Part shown: positions 58,941-64,000 of the stretch, one piece after another
How positions within the stretch are numbered: the first letter of the stretch is position 1
Layout: every line of letters begins with the position of its first letter
Assembly (NCBI GenBank): GCA_046350675.1
Contig: JAXLZZ010000007.1
Span: forward strand, 1-64,000
Origin: JAXLZZ01 sp046350675
GTDB lineage: Bacteria; Patescibacteriota; Saccharimonadia; Saccharimonadales; UBA4665
Direction: 5' to 3'
DNA length: 64,000 bases
Made by a program: the position numbers and the translations under genes
The notes under the pieces: model-generated
Told to the model about the DNA's origin: nothing
What the model saw: the letters and a program-made list of their open reading frames with translations, nothing else
The model's database searches: none

Positions 58941-59140
58941 TATAATAGGGACAGGTCGGGTAGAGCTTAGCTCCACGCCGAGAGAATGATTATCTGATAC
59001 TAATCATTAGGGAGCCTAATATTTTTGTCAGCTGTGGCGGGCAAGTGCAGGCACCCACCTGGGATCCCTCAGGTGATCAAACTCGGTACCCGCCTCATTT
59101 TGACTACAGCGCTCCGTTTCTAAATAGAAGCGGAGCTTTT
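58941..59140 (+). ncRNA. ssrS: Structured RNA, probable 6S RNA
   Basis: TATAAT at 58941-58946, then about 190 nt ending in a strong terminator (GCTCCG...CGGAGC, TTTT, 59111-59140). The 3' half, GCACCCACCTG...CAGGT...ACTCGGTACCCGCC inside a GGCGGG/CCCGCC stem, looks like the 6S RNA 3' half as I remember it from alphaproteobacteria. Within the 5' half ATTAGG-GAG-CCTAAT-ATTTTT can form in place of AATGATTA...TAATCATT. Assignment to 6S is tentative. Confidence 0.5.
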
Positions 59141-59180
59141 ATTTAGAAAGCTACGCACCTCCACCAAAGCCTCGACTTTT

Positions 59181-59208
59181 CCGTTCGACGAATCCTCTCG
59201 TCGAACGG
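59181..59208. other. Intergenic perfect hairpin
   Basis: CCGTTCGACGA and TCGTCGAACGG are perfectly complementary 11-mers around six bases. No T run follows. Lies between the 6S-like RNA and the tRNA-Pro region. Confidence 0.5.
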
Positions 59209-59275
59209 GGCTGTGAAAATCTGAGGGGCGTCAGCATCGGCGACTGAAGATTAAGCTATAATGAGTGAGTATTTT

Positions 59276-59313
59276 CGGGGATTGGCGCAGTCTGGTAGCG
59301 CGCACCGCTGGGG
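59276..59313 (+). pseudogene. tRNA-Pro 5'-half copy
   Basis: 38 nt identical to the first 38 nt of tRNA-Pro at 59440, from acceptor to the anticodon loop. It has its own TATAAT (59255-59260). The 3' half is replaced by a stretch rich in perfect hairpins (ATGAGCC-GGT-GGCTCAT, GAAAGC-TT-GCTTTC, GGTGAGG-A-CCTCACC). Confidence 0.75.
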
Positions 59314-59439
59314 TGAGATGAGCCGGTGGCTCATTGCAAGGAAATCTTCCGATGAAAGCTTGCTTTCAATCGTGAAGTTTCGGGGTCGCGGAACGTGACG
59401 GTGAGGACCTCACCACCCTGTTATAATCAGTATCAGCAT

Positions 59440-59516
59440 CGGGGATTGGCGCAGTCTGGTAGCGCGCACCGCTGGGGGTGGTGAGGTCGCTGGTTCAAAT
59501 CCAGTATCCCCGACCA
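59440..59516 (+). tRNA. tRNA-Pro (GGG)
   Basis: Acceptor CGGGGAT/ATCCCCG, D-arm GCGC...GCGC, anticodon loop CTGGGGG giving GGG, T-arm GCTGG-TTCAAAT-CCAGT, A73 and encoded CCA. TATAAT lies 14-19 nt upstream. Confidence 0.96.
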
Positions 59517-59676
59517 GATATCAGGTCCGGCGTAGCTGGATTTTATATCTGGCGAAGATAGCTGGTTTGAACCGTAGGTCGAGAACAGCCAGTGGCTGTT
59601 TGAGTTTTCCTTGCTTGGCCGAACGAGCAACGCATTGCGAGCGAGCAGATTAAGAGAAATCCAGTATCCCCGACCA
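59517..59676 (+). repeat. tRNA-tail element E3 (after tRNA-Pro)
   Basis: Includes CTGGTTTGAACC, partly complementary to the tRNA T-arm, a perfect hairpin AACAGCC-AGT-GGCTGTT, the motif GCCGAACGAGCAACGC, and ends in AAATCCAGTATCCCCGACCA (59657-59676), an exact 20-nt copy of the tRNA-Pro 3' end. Confidence 0.82.
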
Positions 59677-59682
59677 AAGATT

Positions 59683-59889
59683 ATGAATAACTCAAAAGCC
59701 ATCACGATCACATACACGAACTACAGAGGTGAAACCGCTGAACGCAAGATTATTCCTATTGAAGTTTGGTTTGGTAAAACTGAATGGCACCCAGAGGAAC
59801 AATGGTTCCTAAAAGCCCACGATATCGAAAAAGATGCCGAACGCGACTTTGCCCTCACAGATATCTCCGAGATTACTAGTGCCAGCTGA
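59683..59889 (+). CDS. Small WYL-like domain protein
   Basis: A 68-residue protein with IPIEVWFGKTEWHPEEQWFL and a D-I-E-K-D-A-E-R-D-F end, a widespread small WYL-like family thought to bind ligands or nucleic acid. ATG 59683 lies 6 nt after the duplicated tRNA-Pro end, with no Shine-Dalgarno; a longer in-frame upstream extension would run through the tail element. It may be read from the tRNA transcript. Confidence 0.75.
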   Translation: MNNSKAITITYTNYRGETAERKIIPIEVWFGKTEWHPEEQWFLKAHDIEKDAERDFALTDISEITSAS

Positions 59890-59987
59890 CGGCGTACAGT
59901 ATATAAAATTTTACTGCTATATTCTTTGCAAGCTTCTATGATTGCTAAACGTTAGATCGGAAGATTAAGCACTCGGAAGGAGCAACT

Positions 59988-60380
59988 ATGGTTGATAAGG
60001 TAGAAAGAGTGACAGAAGTTAGAAACGGTAATTCAGATACTCAAGAAGTCCGGCGTGTTACAGAAGAACATACTGACGGATCAACATTGGCTGCTCGAAT
60101 TATTTGGTATATAGCAGGGGTAATTTTAGTACTACTTGCGTTCAGGTTTGTACTGATATTGCTTGGTGCTAATCGTAGCAATGGGTTTGCGGACTTTATT
60201 TTCAGCACCACCAATCCATTGGTAGCACCGTTTTATGGTCTCTTTGGATATGATTTGCAATACGGAGTAGCAAAATTTGAGATTTACACGCTGATAGCAA
60301 TGGCAGTATACGCGCTTATTGCCTACGGCCTAGCCAGGCTCGTTACGATAGGCAATCCTCGTCGTACTTCTGACGTATAG
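59988..60380 (+). CDS. YggT-like membrane protein
   Basis: A 130-residue protein with a 35-residue polar N-terminal part and two membrane helices (IIWYIAGVILVLLAFRFVLILLGA and EIYTLIAMAVYALIAYGLARL) with the F-S-T-T-N-P-L-V-A-P-F segment seen in YggT proteins. GGAAGGAG precedes the ATG. Role unknown. Confidence 0.75.
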   Translation: MVDKVERVTEVRNGNSDTQEVRRVTEEHTDGSTLAARIIWYIAGVILVLLAFRFVLILLGANRSNGFADFIFSTTNPLVAPFYGLFGYDLQYGVAKFEIYTLIAMAVYALIAYGLARLVTIGNPRRTSDV

Positions 60381-60417
60381 CGCTTAATGGAATATTTGCC
60401 ATGCTACTATAGAGGGT

Positions 60418-61116
60418 ATGTGGCAAGAAACAAAACACGGATTATACAGACAATTTAACTTCGACGACTTTAAACACGCCTGGGACTTTATGTCCGAAGT
60501 GGCAAAGTTGGCTGAAGAGTATCAGCATCACCCGCGGTGGGAGAATGAATGGAGTGTGGTGCAAATCTGGCTCATTACCCACGAGGGTGGTCAGAAGATT
60601 ACTGATAAGGATCATCAGCTGGCCGAAGCTATCGACAAGGTTTACGGTGACGACGCACCACAAGGAGAGAAAGCACCAGATCCCGGAGCACACCCAGATA
60701 AAGTTAAGCTTTTTGGCGATGGCGGTTCGCGGGGCAATCCTGGTCCGTCTGCAAGCGGCTATGTGGTGCTTGATATGGAAGATAATGTGCTGGTTGATAA
60801 GGGTGTGTATCTTGGTGTTACAACTAATAATCAGGCGGAATACACTGCACTTAAACTAGGGCTTGAAGAGTGTCAGAAAATGGGTGTGAAAGAAGTGCAG
60901 GTATACATGGACAGCTTGCTGGTTGTAAATCAGATGAAAGGCATCTTTAAGATCAAGAATCGAGACTTATTCCCCATCCACGAGAACATTAAAGAGCTTG
61001 CTAAGGAATTTGAAAAGGTGAGTTACAGTCACGTACCACGTGAATTCAACAAGCTAGCCGATGCAGCTGTCAACCGTGCGCTTGATGATCATCTTGGCAT
61101 AGCCCGCGACCAATAA
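60418..61116 (+). CDS. Fusion of pterin carbinolamine dehydratase-like domain and RNase H
   Basis: A 232-residue two-domain protein. Residues 1-78 are a pterin-4a-carbinolamine dehydratase fold with HHPRWENEW (His37, His38) and LITHEGG (His55). Residues 95-228 are RNase HI with all four acidic catalytic residues: Asp101, Glu141, Asp165 and Asp215. The linker is a short acidic/Pro stretch. TACTAT (60405-60410) ends 7 nt before the ATG (leaderless). RNase H activity is likely; the role of the first domain is unclear. Confidence 0.88.
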   Translation: MWQETKHGLYRQFNFDDFKHAWDFMSEVAKLAEEYQHHPRWENEWSVVQIWLITHEGGQKITDKDHQLAEAIDKVYGDDAPQGEKAPDPGAHPDKVKLFGDGGSRGNPGPSASGYVVLDMEDNVLVDKGVYLGVTTNNQAEYTALKLGLEECQKMGVKEVQVYMDSLLVVNQMKGIFKIKNRDLFPIHENIKELAKEFEKVSYSHVPREFNKLADAAVNRALDDHLGIARDQ

Positions 61117-61136
61117 CCGTTCTGTCGTCGTCAATC

Positions 61137-61470
61137 TATCTCTGTCATTTCGACCGTAGCGGAGAAATCTTGATTCATTTTTTCAATGTTCTTGCAACCA
61201 AGAACCAAGTTCATACTTTTGTCTTGATACAAAAGTATGCAAAAAATCACGAGTGCACCCTCCACTTGACTTGAGACCTGTAACCACAACAATGTCTCGA
61301 ACAACTCCTTCCAGTCGGCTTCGTTCGTCATTGGCCCTATAGGAATCTCACTCAGCACAGTTCGAGCCTTTAATTGTTGTGCCCACAACTCTCAAATCAG
61401 GTTACAGGTGCTGATACTCGCATAATCGCCATGGCATTCCTCGCGCATCGAGGAATTATTATTCTAAATT
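61137..61470. repeat. Dispersed repeat family A, copy 5
   Basis: Begins with an inverted mini-repeat (TGTCATTTCGACCGTAGCGG), then ACTTTTGTCTTGATACAAAAG, the ATAGGAATCTCACTCAGCA block, and CGCCATGGCATTCCTC with the palindromic end. Gene-free, before rnpB. Confidence 0.85.
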
Positions 61471-61540
61471 GCGCAGGCTATCAGCTAATGCTGGAATGGC
61501 ATGCTGGACAAAAGCTAACAGGGGTGATATACTGCTTACG

Positions 61541-62041
61541 CCTGATTATTGGCTAGTCGCGTGTAGCAATACACGAGGAAAGTCCGGGCAGCACAGGGAA
61601 TGGTAGTCGTTAACGGCGACCGGGGGAAACCCTAGGGAAAGTGCCACAGAAACTAAACCGCCCAGCTGCGTGGAACGCAGCATTTAACAATTCACATTTA
61701 TCAATTTTCAATTAAGTAACAATTGTCATTGTTTGGACTCTGGCAAATGGTCACTTATAAATAATTAGTAAATGAATAATAGAAAATGTTAAATGTTACG
61801 CTCCGCGTAACCTGGGTAAGGGTGAAAAGAGCGAGGTAAGAGCTCGCAATTCTCTACGGTGACGTAGCGAAGAGGTAAACCCTACCTGCTGCAAGGAGAT
61901 GGACCCTTTGAGCCTAAAGCTCGAAGTATCCCGCTAAGGATTCATCATAAGAACCGCTTGAGCCTGTCAGCAATGGCAAGCCTAGATAGATGGCTAGCAC
62001 CTCTTAACAGAGGTACAAAACCCGGCTTATAGATAATCAGG
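61541..62041 (+). ncRNA. rnpB: RNase P RNA (type A)
   Basis: The catalytic RNA of RNase P. Helix P1 pairs CCTGATTAT (61541 on) with ATAATCAGG (to 62041). Conserved parts are GAGGAAAGTCCGGGC, GCCACAGAAACTAAACCGCC, GGTAAGGGTGAAAAGAGCG-type P8-P10 sequence and ACAAAACCCGGCTTAT at the 3' end. Length is 501 nt, about 115 nt more than usual, owing to an AT-rich insert at 61681-61795. TATACT just upstream (about 61529) is the likely -10. Confidence 0.96.
61681..61795. repeat. AT-rich inverted-repeat element D, copy 2, inside rnpB
   Basis: CATTTAACA (61681-61689) and TGTTAAATG (61787-61795) are perfect terminal inverted repeats; the interior is AT-rich and palindromic. It lies in the P9 region, after GCTGCG-TGGAA-CGCAGC and before GTTACG...CGTAAC. 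It shares words with 6131-6256. Confidence 0.75.
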
Positions 62042-62046
62042 TACTA

Positions 62047-62074
62047 AAAAAGTCCTCCTAGGTGAGGACTTTTT
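62047..62074. terminator. Bidirectional terminator of rnpB and rplT
   Basis: AAAGTCCTC pairs with GAGGACTTT around CTAGGT, with A and T tracts on both sides. Confidence 0.85.
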
Positions 62075-62091
62075 ATATTGAAGCTAGCTCA

Positions 62092-62436
62092 CTATTTCTT
62101 AGCAGTTTTGACTACTGCAGTGAAAGCTTTTGGCTCATTCACAGCTAGTTCGGCTAGGATCTTGCGATCGATAGTAACGTTAGCTTTCTTAAGACCAGCA
62201 ATCAACTTGCTGTAGGTAGTGCCATTAAGGCGAGCAGCAGCATTGATACGGGCATTCCACAGTTGGCGGAAGCTTCGCTTGCGGTTCTTGCGGTCGCGGG
62301 TAGCGTATTGCAGGGACTTGGTAAGGGCTTGTCGGCCACGGCGAACACTTACGCGGTTTGAGTGGCTAAAGCCTTTAGTAGCCTTACGGATTTTCTTATG
62401 TTTCTGGTGGGTGGTTACCCCTCGTTTTACTCGCAT
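62092..62436 (-). CDS. rplT: 50S ribosomal protein bL20
   Basis: A 114-residue bL20 with the long basic N-terminal helix (MRVKRGVTTHQKHKKIRKATKG is typical) and the globular end (ARINAAARLNGTTYSKLIAGL). An early assembly protein that in many bacteria also represses its own infC-rpmI-rplT operon. Last gene of that operon here. Confidence 0.97.
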   Translation of the reverse strand: MRVKRGVTTHQKHKKIRKATKGFSHSNRVSVRRGRQALTKSLQYATRDRKNRKRSFRQLWNARINAAARLNGTTYSKLIAGLKKANVTIDRKILAELAVNEPKAFTAVVKTAKK

Positions 62437-62475
62437 GATTTCTCCTTATTTGCTCGTAATTGCTGATTCTTGTAC

Positions 62476-62502
62476 GGGATCCTGAAACGAGTTCAGGACT
62501 GG
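62476..62502. repeat. Mini-repeat between rpmI and rplT
   Basis: GGGATCCTGAAACGAGTTCAGGAC, a hairpin of the mini-repeat family with the TGACA end missing. Confidence 0.65.
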
Positions 62503-62509
62503 CCGTCTA

Positions 62510-62704
62510 CTAGACGCCCAGGTTCTTCTTAATGTTCTTAGCCATCTTGCCGCTTCGGGTGCTTAGGCCACGAAGGGAACGCTTGCGACTGCCACTCTTT
62601 TTGCTCAAAAAGTGATTGGTATTAGCATGGCCAACGCGAACTTTTCCGTTCTTGCTGACTTTGACGCGGTCTTTAGTTCCGCTGTGTGTCTTGAGTTTTG
62701 GCAT
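62510..62704 (-). CDS. rpmI: 50S ribosomal protein bL35
   Basis: A 64-residue bL35 (MPKLKTHSGTKDRVKVSKNGKV is typical; KKSGSRKRSLRG follows). ATG at 62704 is chosen for the AAGGAG upstream; an in-frame extension overlaps infC. It starts 1-2 nt before the infC stop. Confidence 0.96.
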   Translation of the reverse strand: MPKLKTHSGTKDRVKVSKNGKVRVGHANTNHFLSKKSGSRKRSLRGLSTRSGKMAKNIKKNLGV

Positions 62705-62705
62705 C

Positions 62706-63257
62706 TTATTCTTCTCCTTCTTGCTTTGCCTTGTAGGTGACATCACCTTTGCCACTGTTCCGTACCACAAAATTTAACTGTCTCCCGGCAAGTTGTGGCT
62801 GTTGGTCGACTACTATTGTATCACCGAAGTCTGCAATAACTCTTTTTGCAAGGTTAAAGCCGATTTCTTTATGAGCTTGTTCGCGCCCACGATACATAAT
62901 TGTGATCTTGACCTTATGGCCAGCGGTTAAGAATTTAACCACCTTGTTCATCTTGATATCAAGATCATGCTCACCGATTTTTAGGCCGAAACGGATTTGT
63001 TTCATGTCGAGCGTCTTGGCAGTCTTGCGATTCTTTTGCTGCTGCTTTGTACGCTGATAATTGTACTTACCCCAGTCGACAATTTTACATACCGGTGGAT
63101 CGGCATCCGGAGAGATCTCCACCAAATCCAACCCGCGCTCGTCAGCAATTTGCAGGGCTTCTTGCTTGCTCAAGACGCCGAGTTGCTTGCCGTCATCATC
63201 GATGACACGTAGTTTGGGTGCTCGAATCTGTTGATTCAAGCGAGTGTATTTGGCTAT
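62706..63257 (-). CDS. infC: Translation initiation factor IF-3, probable AUA start
   Basis: A 183-residue IF-3. The N-terminal domain begins with the family pattern R-[IL]-N-x-x-I-R (here TRLNQQIRAPKLRVID), a Lys-rich linker follows, and the C-terminal domain has MKQIRFGLKIGEHDLDIKMN. The conserved RLN codons lie at 63242-63234, so the TTG at 63239 is internal. GGAG at 63269-63266 points to the in-frame ATA at 63257 as start, 8 nt away. E. coli infC uses a rare AUU for autoregulation, so AUA here would fit. Confidence 0.93.
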   Translation of the reverse strand: MAKYTRLNQQIRAPKLRVIDDDGKQLGVLSKQEALQIADERGLDLVEISPDADPPVCKIVDWGKYNYQRTKQQQKNRKTAKTLDMKQIRFGLKIGEHDLDIKMNKVVKFLTAGHKVKITIMYRGREQAHKEIGFNLAKRVIADFGDTIVVDQQPQLAGRQLNFVVRNSGKGDVTYKAKQEGEE

Positions 63258-63297
63258 GACCTATCTCCATTACTTTATTGATTTTGATGTACCAAGA

Positions 63298-63326
63298 ATT
63301 CTAACAGATTGACCACCAGAGGTCAA
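63298..63326 (-). promoter_or_regulatory. infC operon promoter with dyad
   Basis: On the minus strand TTGACC (63326-63321), 17 nt, TAGAAT (63303-63298). The -35 is one arm of TTGACC-TCTGGT-GGTCAA, a perfect 6-bp dyad that could be an operator. Confidence 0.7.
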
Positions 63327-63336
63327 ACGCTAGTGC

Positions 63337-64000
63337 TTATTCTGCAAGGTTTGGGCGGCGGTAGGCCAGGGCTTCGCTGATGTGAGCTTGGGTTATATTA
63401 TCTGAACCGTCTAGATCGGCGATAGTGCGGGCGACTTTTATGGAGCGCATGTAACTCCTTGCAGAAACGTTGAGACGCTGCGCAGCAGTGTTGAGCAGCT
63501 CTTTGGCTTTGGGTTCAAGTGTTGCATATTTCTTAATGTCGCCGTTGGTCATGTCGGTGTTGAGCTTGCTGCTGCGACTATACCTTTTGTATTGAAGCTG
63601 ACGCGCTGTTTTAACCCGTTCTCTGATGGCTTTGTCGGACTTCTCATCAACAGGGTGAGAGAGGAGTTTATCGTGTTTTACTTCACTCACGGTACTAAAT
63701 AGATCGATTCGGTCCAGGATTGGTCCAGATAACTTTTGCTGATAGCGCTGGATCTGAGTGGGCATACAGCGACAGGTGTTATTCGTGCCGTAATATCCAC
63801 AGGGGCAAGGGTTCGCGGTAGCAACTAAGATGAAATTTGCAGGGTATTCGGCGGTGTCTTTGGCTCGTGCAACACTTATTACTCGATCCTCTAATGGTTG
63901 GCGCAATGCCTCCAGCGTCTGTCTGCCAAACTCTGGTAACTCATCAAAAAACAGTACGCCGCGGTGAGCCAGACTTATCTCGCCGGGACGAAGCTGTAAC
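63337..64000 (-). CDS. comM: ComM/YifB-family AAA ATPase (partial)
   Basis: The C-terminal 220 residues of a Mg-chelatase-like AAA+ ATPase of the YifB/ComM family; the gene runs off the window edge. Visible are PGEISLAHRGVLFFDELPEF (Walker B), LRQPLEDRVISVARA, VATANPCPCGYYG with its zinc-type cysteines (CPCG...CRCMP), and the C-terminal SARSYMRSIKVARTIADL. ComM is a branch-migration helicase that helps integrate imported DNA in transformation, which fits a genome with type IV pili. Confidence 0.93.
   Translation of the reverse strand, partial: LQLRPGEISLAHRGVLFFDELPEFGRQTLEALRQPLEDRVISVARAKDTAEYPANFILVATANPCPCGYYGTNNTCRCMPTQIQRYQQKLSGPILDRIDLFSTVSEVKHDKLLSHPVDEKSDKAIRERVKTARQLQYKRYSRSSKLNTDMTNGDIKKYATLEPKAKELLNTAAQRLNVSARSYMRSIKVARTIADLDGSDNITQAHISEALAYRRPNLAE

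Noticed and set aside
59276..59516. Intron-containing tRNA-Pro
   Set aside because: The 5' half is followed by an intact tRNA with its own 5' half, so no splicing is needed; no group I core was seen.
1..64000. UGA recoded to glycine
   Set aside because: Many clear genes end in TGA with overlapping starts (pilM, pilN, pilO), and no in-frame TGA is needed inside conserved genes.

Overview
The window looks like part of a Candidate Phyla Radiation (Patescibacteria) chromosome, most likely a Saccharibacteria (TM7)-type organism. Supporting signs are a complete type IV pilus locus of Gram-positive/CPR type (pilM-N-O-B-T-C-D plus several prepilins), a compact informational gene set, many short genes without recognisable families, moderate GC, and TGA used as a normal stop (so not the UGA-glycine code of Gracilibacteria/Absconditabacteria). 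The lineage is inferred from gene content; no 16S rRNA gene is present.

Layout. 1-1.1 kb: a GNAT gene whose 3' end lies in a dispersed repeat, and an unknown gene. 1.2-9 kb: ftsK, two unknown genes, the rpsF-ssb-rpsR operon, NUDIX-efp-tlyA, and a phosphoribosyltransferase. 9-14.4 kb: a Crp-family regulator, a PH-domain protein, ychF, a DUF1697 protein, and a divergent marR/MFS exporter pair with a palindromic operator. 14.4-17.4 kb: two membrane-anchored or secreted Cys-containing proteins around a REP-associated tyrosine transposase with four copies of its likely palindrome. 17.4-35.3 kb: the type IV pilus locus, peppered with short palindromic and dispersed repeats. 35.3-43 kb: a Xer recombinase, ndk, two tRNAs, a parvulin-like protein and small membrane proteins. 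42.8-50.4 kb: alanine racemase, uppP, a phosphodiester glycosidase, two tRNAs, a membrane glycosyltransferase and nrdR. 50.4-52.1 kb: an RNA- and repeat-rich stretch with tRNA-Val, an sRNA candidate and a probable T-box before thrS. 54-61 kb: a HAD phosphatase, an alkyltransferase-like protein, a ParD/ParE module, miaA, an HTH protein, rpmB, an M50 protease, a 6S-like RNA, tRNA-Pro and a PCD-RNase H fusion. 61.5-64 kb: rnpB with an inserted element, infC-rpmI-rplT, and the end of comM.

How it works together. The pilus genes make an assembly platform (PilM/N/O/C), extension and retraction ATPases (PilB/PilT), a prepilin peptidase, two paralogous major-type pilins and four minor pilins, plus a 1047-residue secreted protein that may be a tip adhesin; such pili suit an epibiotic lifestyle. 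FtsK, Xer, UppP, Alr and the GT2 enzyme serve chromosome segregation and cell-wall work. Ribosome, tRNA and RNase P genes fill the flanks.

Two genome-scale patterns stand out. First, about twenty genes have a -10 hexamer ending 6-11 nt before the start codon and no Shine-Dalgarno, i.e. predicted leaderless mRNAs; other genes have a normal Shine-Dalgarno. Second, four single tRNA genes (Arg, Asp, Val, Pro) are followed by a roughly 140-170 bp hairpin-rich element that ends in a second copy of that tRNA's own 3' end. This tRNA-tail family is the best candidate here for something undescribed.
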